From: Prostheceraeus crozeri
Lineage: Eukaryota > Platyhelminthes > Polycladida > Euryleptidae
Assembly (NCBI GenBank): GCA_907163375.1
Contig: CAJQUW010005267.1
Location: 248,001-312,000 of the forward strand
Length of the DNA stretch: 64,000 bases
Reading direction: 5' to 3'
The notes under the pieces are model-generated. The model made no database searches and was not told the DNA's origin. It worked only from the letters and a program-made list of their open reading frames with translations. Within the stretch, counting starts at the first letter, position 1. Each line of letters opens with the position of its first letter. Shown in pieces: positions 21,227 through 32,866 of the stretch. The translations under genes were made by a program, and so were the position numbers.

Positions 21227-24200
21227 TCATCGATGCGATGGTTTTGTTTCAAAATTCAATTGTCGGTTCAATCGCTATCTTCCACCAGTGAAACGAGTTG
21301 AAACAATATTTTGTTTCAAGAAATGTTATTGTCCATCAAAATATGAACTCTGCTGAGAATGGTGCACAAAACTCTGGAAAAATCCCGAGTACGTCATAAA
21401 GGTCACGGGTGGAAAGCTTGATGTAGGCGGTACTCCAAAAATCAATAGCTGCGCCAAATTCAAATGTTTACATGGGAGGAGGACGACAGATGAATATCGA
21501 GTTCTCAATTTTTACATACTCTATTACAGTAGGAAGCACAGCATAGAAAGGTCAGATGGGATAAAAATGACTTGCGACATTTATGCAATGAAGACCGAAT
21601 ATCTTAGATACGATAATGATCGGACAGTCCGAAGCGCATATAGAAAAACAACTCCAAGGTATAGAAAAGAGGAACATCGCTGAAAATGCCTGTACTAAGT
21701 TGTGTCAACCAATTGTAGTCAAAACAATTACAAATGCACTTAAAAATCACCTCAAAAAACAGCAATCTTGATAATTAGTGTTGCTTGTAATTCATCACTA
21801 ATATCTGGAAAACAATCGAAGGTATAATAAATGTAACAACTGGATATACTTGTCCATAGTCTAGCTGATAGGACGAAACAATGGAAACCGTAGAATACAA
21901 AGGGAAAAGGTTTGTCTGCATATGTGAATTTAAGGTACCGCGGTTAGGTATAAGTAAAATCCGGAAAACAATCAAAGGTATTGTTAAGAAGACCGATTGC
22001 CGACATAATGTCGTATATTTCATTAACACAGCATTACGTTAAAATCGAGACCATCACTCACCACACAAAGGTCTGAACAGCAGTCCGCGATCATGTGCAT
22101 AGCTGAAACACAGTGAATCTCAAGTGTCATGGAAATCTCACGTCACAGGTATAAAAGTAAGAATTGTACAGTCTTGCGTATAGCCTATACGATGAACCTT
22201 AAATGACCAAAAATGTGACCAAGCGATAAAGTTTTAAAATACAAAAGGAAATGGTCGGGATAAGATCAATTACAACAAATTTCATGAATGCTCATGACAA
22301 GCGGAATAAAGTAGTGGTCAAAATATTTCAATTTCGTGTTCACATTCAAAAAATGTTGAAGACTTATCGCTCAAACATGAGAGCAGGGGAGTCATAATCG
22401 TAGTTGTTGAACAGACGCTCTCTGTAATCAGTCACGCATGTTCAGATACACTACATGCTCACTAAGTTGATAATTTGAATAATTTCAAATGAAAGAATGT
22501 GATCACCAGATGTCTTAACGAGCGGTGTAGAAGGCAACCTACTGATTTTCAAGTTATGTCGTACAACCCGAAGTATAGCTCCTTCAAATGAAATATGCGT
22601 TACATTGCAATAACCGCAATGTAGGTTATAAACCTTGTATGTAGGTTCAACCCAACTGATAGAAATAGGAACTTGATTTTCTGAACCTTAACTGATGATG
22701 TTAATCACCGGATGCATCAAAAATTGTATCACAGTCAGACAGGCTAGTTAGGCTCTCAGTTCAGTAGCCATAAAATGTTGACATATAAAAGTTACGGGAT
22801 ATATTCATTGCTAATCTCATTTTTGTTGATTTGTTCATCGTCAAATATTTGAACAATTAGATCTTTTCATGTGCTAATACTAATTAAATGATGCTGTATA
22901 AATGAGCGTAAACCTAGCAAACTTACATATTACTTCATTTTCCTATGTGAAAGTTTGTAATTCTATGTGCCATTTAAACATAAACAGCCGCGAATAGATT
23001 AAGAAATACAAATACACGCAATTCGCTGCAAAAGATGGAATTTCGACCTTCAGTCATCCGCCAAATTTTTAAATCAACATGTGATAGTTAAGTGACCTTG
23101 ATCGTTGATTGTAGATGAAAATATTGAACATGCAGTGTATAAAAATATTGCAGGATTATAATTACGATAGGCTGGCTTGGGGAAATGCAACATTAGGTAA
23201 ATGCGATTAGGTTGTAGCCCAAACCAATAGCTCGTAGCTAAGAAACCGTTCAGTTTGCATCCATATGTGCCTGGATATAGCCAATCTCTTAGATTGGCAG
23301 ATAGCCAATCTCTAAGGCATTTTATTTCGCAAAAGTATTGTATACCACCCTGGCACTTGGTGAAAAATTTGGCAGTTTTTGAAAATTGGGCCTTATTTGC
23401 TTTACTCTGCAACAAATTTTGTTTGCTGTCAAGAGAAGCAAGCTGGAATTAAATATGGGCGACCTTTTATATCACAGTAAGATGTCAAGTTCATCCACTC
23501 GAAATAGCGGATTCGATCGAATACCTCTTCATTATTTACGTAGCCCGATCGATTTTGGTAGTGAAAATCAGGTCCGGGGTAAATGCGACAAGGCCCATCG
23601 AGATAGGTGCGACAACGTGCAAAATTTTGATTTTTGTCGCTTGAGTTTTTGATACACTCCTGCATGTGTCAATAAAATCGTCACCAACATATTTTGAAAT
23701 CATAGATGTCTCAAACGACAATAGGGAGCAATGCTCAAGATCCAAGCTTGTTTCGAGTTCATGGATTTCGATCGATTAATAACAGCTAGATGCCATTTCA
23801 AGTCAATCAAACGAAAGGATCTACGTCCAGAAAGAACGAGAAACCTTTACGATATTTAGGCCTAATTCTGATATTCTTTTCTCTAATGCGCTCGTATATT
23901 TCTAAAATAGGCTAATTCTGTTTTTGAACGTATATCAGTTGTAGCATTTCATGCATGTATCCTATTTAAAAATAGGCCTATTCAGCTTCAAAATACGCTT
24001 ACATACTATAAACACTGCCCATTTTTATCTCACATAAACATAAATCTACACTAGGTGACATGCCACGCGTTATTCAGGCGCAATTACGGAACACCCCAAA
24101 CATCCGTGGTTAAGGACATTCTATTCTTCTACCCGCGTATATATGCGCTGCACTAAGAGTCAGAAATCACTTGATCTGATGCTGTTAAAACATGGGAGAT

Positions 24201-24837
24201 GTTTAAGAATACGCGCGGCCGAGCGTTTATAGTTTGCGCGTCGTCCACGGTTGTCTGCGCTGCCACTTGAACCACTAAGATGAACCGCTAAGCATGTTCT
24301 GTCTTCCCTGAGCATGAAATTGAGGTCCTATGACATTGTTTAGCCTCTGATACAGGCAGACACATGAGACGCAAAGTCTATATAACAGGACTGCCAACTA
24401 TACTTACTTATATAACTTATATTGCAGCAATATCCCGCATAGCCACGAATGTTTGGGGTCATGTGTAATTACACGTGATTGAGCTTGGCATGTCACCTAG
24501 TGTATCGAAATAATGATCTACATCAATTCTGCAATCACAAATAAACCAAGATCGACTTCTATATGTGAAAATGTCTATTCTAGGTAGCGATAAGGTAGCA
24601 CTTAGGATTTTCTTGTAAAGATCAGTTGCTCTATTACCAAGATAGGAGCGAAACACATCACCGTCATTTCATAATACATTCCCAACACATCATCGGAGTT
24701 TAATTCGCAAATCTATATGAAAACGTACTCAGATGCAAAAACACCCAGACCATGTCGTATTTACCCCAATCATGAGGTAAAAGAGACTTTGAAGTCACTT
24801 ACTTTGACATCCAACATAGAGAAACTTATCATTCCAT
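21227..24837. other. Foldback loop without recognised gene
   Basis: 3.6 kb of AT-rich sequence between the arrays. I find no transposase motif on either strand. Two loosely similar segments (near 21804 and 21958, sharing GGAAAACAATC) and a nested MITE (24049-24502) are the only structure noticed. Confidence 0.55.
24049..24502. mobile_element. 454-bp MITE with CACTAGGTGACATGCC ends
   Basis: CACTAGGTGACATGCC at 24049 is mirrored exactly at the end (24487-24502). Weaker inverted similarity extends about 65 bp and includes the shared CCCCAAACAT block. TA is present outside both ends (24047-24048 and 24503-24504), consistent with a TA duplication of a Tc1/mariner-type MITE. The CACTA start would also suit a CACTA element, but no 3-bp duplication fits. 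It has no coding capacity. Confidence 0.7.
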
Positions 24838-25532
24838 GATCATAAATGGGCAGTATTCTTGTAGTTACTGTACAATAACCGGTATTTACCGGTCGTAGGA
24901 GTGCTGGAGTGTCGGAGAAGTGTGTGTTCAAACTCAGACTGGATTAGTAGAACACTCTTCCACCGGTTAGAGCACTGTACAAACTCATTTTCCATGTAGC
25001 ACCAATTGATTTGTTCATAAAAGGGCAGTATTCTTGTAGTTACTGTACAATAACCGGTATTTACCGGTCGTAGGAGTGCTGGAGTGTCGGAGAAGTGTGT
25101 GTTCAAACTCAGACTGGATTAGCAGAACTCTCTTCCACCGGTTAGAGCACTGTACAAACTCATTTTCCATGTAGCACCAATTGATTTGTTCATAAATGGG
25201 CAGTATTCTTGTAGTTACTGTACAATAACCGGTATTTACCGGTCGTAGGAGTGCTGGAGTGTCGGAGAAGTGTGTGTTCAAACTCAGACTGGATTAGTAG
25301 AACACTCTTCCACCAGTTAGAGCACTGTACAAACTCATTTTCCATGTAGCACCAATTGATTTGTTCATAAATGGGCAGTATTCTTGTAGTTACTGTACAA
25401 TAACCGGTATTTACCGGTCGTAGGAGTGCTGGAGTGTCGGAGAAGTGTGTGTTCAAACTCAGACTGGATTAGTAGAACACTCTTCCACCGGTTAGAGCAC
25501 TGTACAAACTCATTTTCCATGTAGCACCAACA
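24838..25532 (-). repeat. Right 175-bp satellite array, about 3.9 copies
   Basis: This is the inverted complement of the left array unit, with the same 175-bp period. It breaks off at a different point of the unit than the left array does. Confidence 0.95.
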
Positions 25533-25884
25533 ACTTTTCTGGAAAATCTTATCATTTTTTGAAAAAATCGGTTTTTGGCGGTTTTTTCCGGTTGTTCGTG
25601 TAAGGAAAGTGCTGGAAGTTGCTGTACAAACTCAGGTTTTTGCTCTTGTATCTAAATTTTTCTATCGGAATGCTGTACAAACTCGCTAACCAGGTAGCAC
25701 CAATACTTGCACCAATTTTTCGAATTTAAATTTGAATTTTGAAGGTGAAGGAGTTCGAATTTTGGAAAACTTTTTGGCTGTACAAACTCTGCGTCATCAG
25801 TAGTACCTAAACATGTGGTTTCCTATTCTGTACAAACTCTATTCAAAAAGTTGGTGGTGAAGTTGGTGCTAACTTCAACGACAT
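25533..25884 (-). repeat. Right foldback arm, unique outer part
   Basis: It is the inverted complement of 19327-19679 and ends CGACAT before the TGCAGTGCA duplication. Confidence 0.9.
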
Positions 25885-26483
25885 TGCAGTGCATCGATGG
25901 CAGAAATAACTAACCGTTTTTCTTGCAAGAACTCCCACTCGTTTTGCGCTTTTATAGATACGCTTTCATAGAATGTTATCCACAATAATATACCGGTATG
26001 AGTTCTAGTAAATGATGGTTTTGTATCATTGTTGAAATTGTCTACACTGGATCTAACTAGGGACCTGATGGGTACATGTACAACAGACAAATAGTGTGAG
26101 AAAAAGGGATTATGAAGTTTAGCATGAGAAGTAGGCCTATCTAAAAACGGAGTAAAAAGATTGAACCCAAATATTATAAAAGATGACTTGATAGAGCAAA
26201 GTTGTTGTGATTTTCGAACTTGATGGATGTAAATTGATCAGAAACAGTACAATGTCTGCATTGAAAGCGACGATAAACAGCTTTTTACAAATAGCCGATT
26301 TTACCATATTTCCCATTTTTTGGAGACAGTTCAAAAATTTATCTGACTCTAGCTCAAGAACTTCACTAGTTAGAGAAAAGGGAACACTTCTACTGAAATT
26401 AGCAAATGCCAATTGACCAGAAACAGTTTAGAAATCACCGTCACCAAAAATAAGTATGCTTTTGTAGAATATTTTTTACCAAT

Positions 26484-26502
26484 AGGGCCTCAGAGGCCCT
26501 GT
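26484..26502. repeat. Subterminal palindrome of third piggyBac, right
   Basis: AGGGCCTC-A-GAGGCCCT followed by GTCCGTCTTTAAC. It mirrors the left-end arrangement. Confidence 0.8.
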
Positions 26503-26545
26503 CCGTCTTTAACGAAAGTTTTTTCTCCCGTCTTTAGAGGGTTAA

Positions 26546-29500
26546 CCAATCGAGAGGAAATATTGTTTCACTCTGAATGTTCGGCGCGTTGAGAATTGTG
26601 CGTTGAGAAGTTTGTTAACGATACGTGTAATTTTTTTCACAATGTGGTCTCACACATGAATAGGAAGACCACTAGGTTGAATGTCGAATAAGATAGAATA
26701 CAGAATGACATATGTCATCAAACCATCAATCGGCCATTTGGAATTTAAAATGTGTATTTTTTCACGAAGTTCCAAGGAAATGTTGGCAGTTCAAATACAG
26801 TAATTTAGTAAATTAGGAAAATCTGAAAGTACGTGCATTGAACATGTATTGAATCATTTGTAGAATGTCTTAGAGCATGACTTGGCTATGATACTAGATA
26901 ATATCTTTGTTCCATTGGTGTATATGGTTGGTACATCAATGTATAATATGTATATTTCTGATTTCGATAAATTTAGTTTTTGAAACAGTGAACATAAGTG
27001 AAGAAAATTGAAATGTGAGGTCAGCGTGTAAAGATGTTATAATGGACTTAACAGTCTCATTCATGAGACTGACTGAGAAATTTATGTAAACAGTCCGATG
27101 GTATGCTATTCATTACATAATTTTATTTTTGACCGTATTTTTTTTCTTATAAAAATTCATTATTCGGTCAATGTCATCAGTGGATATCAATAAGCTGGGC
27201 CCATGCATTCTTTGTTGTATTTCATTTTGGACTCTGAATTTTTGCGTGGTCCCGTTGCTAAATGACCATCCTTTTCTCACGTATAGGAAAGTTACTTGCA
27301 TATTGATTTATTTGCAAATGTAAGTACGCATTTCTTAGCATTCCAATCATTAGATCTGGTATATTTTTCTGAAACATCAGTTGTTGGAGATGACCATTTT
27401 TGTGTTTCATGATATCAACTATCGTGTATTTGCAAGTACCAACTTTCGCCATCTACTACTATTACTTGTCGAGGTGGAGAACGCATGAAAAGTTCCCATG
27501 TTCGAAGTGGTTGTGCCCACGACTAGGGCCGTGAAAATTCTCACATCCAGAATCGTTAGAATAATAATTCTATTGCCTAACTGTTATTTCCACGAATCTA
27601 ACCGTGGACATAACCCGGCCACATGTTGGCTCACCATTTGTCAAAATAGCCGATCCATTTGTTGGAGATGTGATTTTTCCTGATTTTTTTAATTTTTCGG
27701 TCATTTTTGTGACAAGACGGAATCTGCAAATAGATTACAGGGGGTTGGGACTTCATTTGCCGTTATTATCCGCTTTTCTATTTCTCAAAAGTGAACCTAT
27801 TCTTTTGCCACTTCATTTTCAATAATACTAGCCTCTATTTTCAGTCAGAGCATGGATTCAATTCCAACAGAAATTCTATTCTTAGATATATCCTATGGTT
27901 TTAATCACATATGTTATCACTAGATGGGCTGCATACATCAGCGCGTTGCTTTCTTTTTTGTCACTTACGTCTTTTGCTTATAATCGAATTATACCAGGCA
28001 GTATGTGAAAATTACAAATTTATGGTTCTACTGTTACTGAAATAATGGCTGTTTATACCAGGCCCCCTTCCGAAATTGGTTTCCTGTTTTTTTTTTATGT
28101 TGCGTTATTTCCACGCGGCTGATGTCATTGGTTGAATACATCGTTGGTAGATATTGCTTTTCTTTTCAGCGGGCATTTAGGAATATGTGGCAAAATTTTG
28201 CATTGTTTTGAATATAGGCGTAATGGTAATTACTAAACTGCTATCGAGCTCGATAATACTATCTAACTGGAAAACTGCTATCGAGCTCAAACTCATGAAG
28301 TAATAGACAGAATGACTCAAAACTTGACAAAATCATAGAAATAACTAACTGAATCATATGGTTCAAGTAAAATATCTAAATTTATCGAAATAATTGATAA
28401 AGCATTACGTAAGAAAATTACCTCAAATATATGGCATAGAAACATACTAACAACACGAAAATCGAGTCATTTCGGAAAATATACTCATAAACAATAGCGA
28501 TTTACTCTATGCTACCCAACTCCAACCTCTGCTACCCAAGCAACCATGAAAGTGTTCCCCACGTGTTGCGCACGTCTCCTATGAACGTGTCCAATACGTA
28601 GAAAGTGTCGCGTCGGAACACGTTCCTAACACGTGGTGGGGAAGTGTGCACCACGTTCACTTTCCACATTCAAAATGTCGTCCGCACGTGCTGAGCACGT
28701 CAACATACCACTTAAGTCAAATTTTGTTTTCCCTTCCTACTACTAATTTCTTATCCATTTATAGTTCCAGACCGGCTAATTCAATTAACTGCTTGCTTCG
28801 TTGCTCTTGCTGACACAACTAGAGCCTCGCTACTCCAATGATGATAAAAAATCAAAATTAGTTGCTTGAATCTTTTTATATTCAAATTTGCAAAAAAAAA
28901 ACAAATTGACCAGAACTTTATACAAAACAGTTCCGACAATACATAAAATTGCTGAGCATGCTGTTCATGTCCATGATGAAACATGAAATAAAAATGACAA
29001 CTTAAGAAGGCATAAGTACGAGAAGTCAACTAAATGAAGATTGTTTTAATGATGATCATTCACAAATTTAAATAGGATACTTTGCAAAGAATGGTTTAGA
29101 ATTACTAATTCAATTGAAATCACAATTACATGTAAATAGATATGTGAACGATTCGACGTCCCACTGAAAATGAATTTAAGGAAATAACAAATTGTATAGG
29201 AGAAACAGAAGCAAAATGATGTTTCGTCGATCTGACCTCGTCAGCTGTCATATAACAGCGTTCAAAATGATGTTTCTGCATGCTTAATACAATTTTGAAT
29301 TCTTCTGTCTATTTTGCGAGAAAATGCCAGTTTCCCTGAGAATTCTCTGTAACTAATAGACAGGCAAAAAATTCCCTTGTTTTTCATGCTAACATATCGC
29401 GAAGGAACCCTGCGAATTTTCTATGACTTCCCTAAAGATTCCAAAAGTCCAAACATAATTGTACAAAGTTGTAGGATAATCAACGTCACATGCTATAGAA

Positions 29501-30944
29501 AACAATGTTCAAATATAATTGAAATTCACTATCCACTTCACTACGAAATAGCCTTTTTGTTACTTCCACTATACAAAATCGCATAGACAGTGTCTGAAAG
29601 GTAAACTAATTGATTTTATTGACTAATCAGCCGATTTTCATGCATAGCAGCAGCGGCAGACTTAAATAGCTTATAACACAACTGTATAAGAAATTCTGAA
29701 GCAAACATAAATGACGAAAGAAATGCCTCTTGGACATCACTTAATGCTTTGTTAGAATTTGTCGCCATGGACAGAAAGATTTTAGCAGCTTAGGCCTAAC
29801 GAGCATTTCTCATTAGGAAATGTGAGGATAAAAGGAACATCAGCATACCCTTCCTCTTTTCTGTAAGGTGTTTCGGACTTTGGCTAGGAGATCCAGTCAC
29901 CCTTGCCAGACCACTTGACCATCTCTATAAGCCCTATACCTCAAGTAAATGCGCTCCGGGTCTATGCCACAAACTACAGGTATGATAATGATGTTTTGGG
30001 GCCCGGGCGGAATACATTAGTCTTAAGGCAGGGCTCTGGCAGAAATCCGCTTTATAACGAAAGATTCCCACCCCTGCAATAAACAGGCAGCTAGCAAAAA
30101 TGTAGCACTACCTCGATTTAACGCTATATTATCAAAATGCTTGCTTCAGGGTTGCAGCTGACATTTCTCAAAATACATCGACGAAATGTTGCTCACTTGT
30201 ATCAGTTGTACAGCAAGAAGACTTCAATGAATCTTCGGGAGTCCTGAGCTGATTTGTCAAGGCAAGACTGTGCAGTGATTGCAGACATTAATTAGGAAGA
30301 ATATAACAGGGAATCACAAGAATCATCAATCAGCTGTTTCGACTTTTTAAAACATTGACGAGAATAAACATTTATGATGCCGCTATCCTAGCAGGCAACT
30401 CATTCATAACTTTCAGATGACCTTGGATGATGACCTTGATGGGAAGAAGATCCTCGAATTTCGATGAGATCAAGTATTATTTTGGTTTGTACAGGACATC
30501 TGAAGATGTAAAATCACCATTGTTGTTAGGTGTACTGCAAAAAAACTTTCCTTCTACAATTTAATCTTCATTTCGCGATCTTGTAATAACGACGAAATAT
30601 TTCGCGATTCGCGCGAGGTTTTTGCGCGGCATGTCTACTAGTGCAGATACAACGTGCTAACTGTAGACCAGCAAGACATCTAGTTTTATAGATAAAACGA
30701 AGAGAAGGAATTGATGGACATTCTAGCGATAACTTCATGCTTATCTTGTGCTGATGACTACATGCACTTGCTCGATAAGACTGATGCAAAATTGCCTAGC
30801 ACCGCCGTAGTGTTTGCGTGCTCTGTGAGTGATATAGTCGATGATGCATCTGCTTTAGCTCTACTATGATTGTCAACTTATGTCTAAAGTGTATCTCTTG
30901 TGTAGTGAGTTTGCGACTTCAAAAGCATTTGTTTGTTTTAGAGA
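26546..30944. other. 4.4 kb without recognised gene
   Basis: AT-rich sequence with only short frames lacking motifs on both strands. The one local anomaly is a GC-richer patch crowded with ACGT (28550-28710), listed separately. A short duplicated CTGCTATCGAGCTC occurs near 28240 and 28275. Confidence 0.5.
28550..28710. other. ACGT/CACGTG-rich patch
   Basis: About nine ACGT tetramers fall within 160 bases, including CCACGTGT and ACACGTGG E-box-like palindromes. Loosely inverted segments (TTCCCCACGTGTT and AACACGTGGTGGGGAAG) also occur here. It may be a degenerate small inverted repeat or a binding-site cluster. No adjacent gene supports a promoter call. Confidence 0.4.
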
Positions 30945-32136
30945 ATGTCGCTGGCCTTCAATGACGTAAGATACTGTCTGTTGTATCTTGCCTCAGACAA
31001 GAAAAGTTCCTTCGAACCTTTTATGATGTATCCAGTGGAATACACCAACTATAGTCAGGAAATGTTTGACAGTGTTGTACAGAATCCAAGGAAAAGAGTC
31101 CATGTGACAATTTCGTATGATGAGACCGAGTACCGAGGAACGCTGATCAGTTTCGCTGAAAGTGAAGAGCATTTAACACCAATTTATAAATGGGCAATCC
31201 AGCTGAAGAAGTTCCATGTACCAATAGAAAGGATTATATATGACACTCCGAGAATAGTTACTGCATCCAGACTACGTTTACCTCCGTTAACAGTGTGTCC
31301 GCAATGCTCGGAAACCGAAACTGGCACTGAAGTAGAATCCGGAAGTGAGTCATCCATTATGGAATCTCAGACCGCCTCTTGTAGTGGACTTTCGCGATTT
31401 CAGCTGATGTAACCCCTTTTAAAGGGGAGTGTGCAGCCCCTTTTGCCACTTCCGACTTTGACGTCATCTCCAGTTTCTGACTCTCGTACATTGACAGTGA
31501 CCAACTACTCAGAAAGTCACTCTGTGTGTGAAGAAAACATGGCCAAAGAGATTCAAAGTGATACATGTATTATCGATGACATGCATTCGAGACGACTGGC
31601 TGGATTGAAGACCTCAAACAATACAAGTTTGGATAAGCTGATAATAAGGCGAGGAATGCAACCTAATACAATGGAAAGCATGTATTTCCTTCTTTCATTG
31701 ATATTGAAGAAGCAATTTTACATTGAAGAGGAGCTAAAAAGCTTGCGAGATTTTGGCGCCGTCGTTGGAGCAGATGACATTGACATAGACATATGTAATG
31801 ACGAGCCGATCATAAGAGATATGGATGATTTTTCGAAGCATCTAAGTGACCCAGAATTCAGGCGCTCTATAAAGTCGAAATTGAGAAGGTTGTCGAAAGC
31901 TTAAAGGTCCGTTGGAGAACTTGGTTAAGGAAGTTGTTCTCAGTGTCCATAAAAATTGCAGCGAGGGTGACATAGAGACGGCAATTGCGTCCGTCTTGAA
32001 AGTAGCCTCAAATAAGGAAAGACAACGCAAGAGTGACCAGTCGTCTTCAGCTGCCACACAAAGTCGACGGAAGCGAAAGAAACGATCCAAAATAGAAGTG
32101 ATATCCAGTACCAGTGAAAATGAGGATATTTCCTAA
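30945..32136 (+). CDS. Unassigned split coding region, 3 open blocks
   Basis: I do not recognise this gene. Three consecutive plus-strand open blocks touch one another. Block 1 (30945-31412) begins MSLAFNDVRYCLLYLASDKK and reads as an ordinary folded domain, then an acidic serine-rich tail. Block 2 (about 31415-31904) contains NTMESMYFLLSLILKKQFYI and FSKHLSDPEFRRSIKSKLRR. Block 3 (about 31905-32136) contains LENLVKEVVLSVHKNCSEGDIETAIASVL split over two lines of helices, then a basic nuclear-localisation-like RRKRKKRSK and a stop. GTGAGT and TTTCAG lie near 31344 and 31397, so splicing may join blocks 1 and 2. The lack of one open frame means it could be a decayed gene. It may be a host gene or the accessory gene of an unseen transposon. 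Confidence 0.4.
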
Positions 32137-32643
32137 GTTGACAGCCAATTTTCCTCACAGGCGTGACTTTCCGATTTTCCGCTTTTTCGTCAGATAGACA
32201 TGCAACACTATTATTTTCTGCTTGTCAATAATAATCTGTTTTGCAAAACTTGTTCTTCATCCTATATAGCGTCATGTACCAGGTTGATTCCATGTAGCAC
32301 ATAGTCACTATATATTTGCAATTTCGGATTCAGTTTCGCCGAAGCGGAGTGTTATGAAATGCAGCACTGCAGGCCAACTAAAATATCCGCAAGATAGCCG
32401 TCTGTGGGAATTAATAAACCATGCCTGACACTCATTCGAGCTTGTGTCTCTGCTAGCAGGCTACTGTTCTTCGGACTAAATGGAATCAACAAATGCTTCT
32501 TATGAATTCTTGATGGTGGCATTAATGGTTGATGCATGTAACTGATAAATTATTGCCATAATGCTGATGAACTTCCATTAAGTAGTGACATGTACAAAAC
32601 ATATATATTGGAAAATTCATGTACATGGAATCATTATTTTTCA

Positions 32644-32803
32644 GTCTCGAAAAACACTAAAGCGACGGGCTGAGCATGAACTAAGTGTCATGCTAGATGG
32701 TTCTGAAACCGATGAAGGAATCAGCTATGCTACCTACGATTTTCAAGAATTTTCAGAAGTGGGAGAGTCCAGCTTCAACATTTCACATGACAAAGAGTTC
32801 CAA
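32644..32803 (+). CDS. Probable internal exon, unassigned
   Basis: An open block reading SRKTLKRRAEHELSVMLDG, then GISYATYDFQEFSEVG, is bounded by TTTTTCAG before and GGTGAGC after, both canonical splice signals. It may belong to the same transcription unit as 30945-32136. The sequence is charged and shows no known domain. Confidence 0.4.
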
Positions 32804-32866
32804 GGTGAGCAGACAAAGAATTGTGGTGATATACATGCAGTAGCTCACCGGTTAGCTGTTGATTAG

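Larger units (their letters stand above)
19327..25884. mobile_element. Foldback (MULE/Rehavkus-like) element with satellite arms
   Basis: The element is 6558 bp with long inverted arms. It begins ATGTCGTTGAAGTTAGCACC and ends with the inverted complement. It is flanked by the 9-bp duplication TGCAGTGCA (19318-19326 and 25885-25893). Each arm has a unique outer part of about 352 bp, then tandem 175-bp repeats: about 8.8 copies on the left and 3.9 on the right. The 3.6-kb loop holds no recognised protein, so the element is non-autonomous. Long inverted ends built of tandem repeats with 9-bp duplications are known from Drosophila Foldback and from Rehavkus-type MuDR elements. The family call rests on this architecture, not on a transposase. 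A 7-bp duplication (GCAGTGC) with AATGTCG ends is also formally possible. Confidence 0.85.
17010..26541 (+). mobile_element. piggyBac transposon carrying a nested foldback element
   Basis: The ends read CCCTCTAAAGACGG and its exact inverted complement, flanked by TTAA at 17006-17009 and 26542-26545. The next bases inside both ends share a GTTAAAGACG segment and a GGGCCT…AGGCCC palindrome. The total is 9532 bp. 6558 bp of this is a nested foldback element (19327-25884) plus its 9-bp duplication, leaving a normal-sized piggyBac of about 2.97 kb. One transposase gene lies on the plus strand. The right non-coding end (25894-26541) shows no gene. Confidence 0.93.

Noticed and set aside
19755-21291. 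Eight near-identical 88-codon frames (MNTHFSDTPALL…), plus three inverted at 24840-25456
   Set aside because: They are one random open frame crossing adjacent 175-bp satellite units, repeated because the unit repeats. They have no motif, and conservation follows the DNA repeat, not the protein.
24049-24502. CACTA (En/Spm) element
   Set aside because: The CACTA start fits, but no 3-bp target duplication is present and TA flanks both ends.
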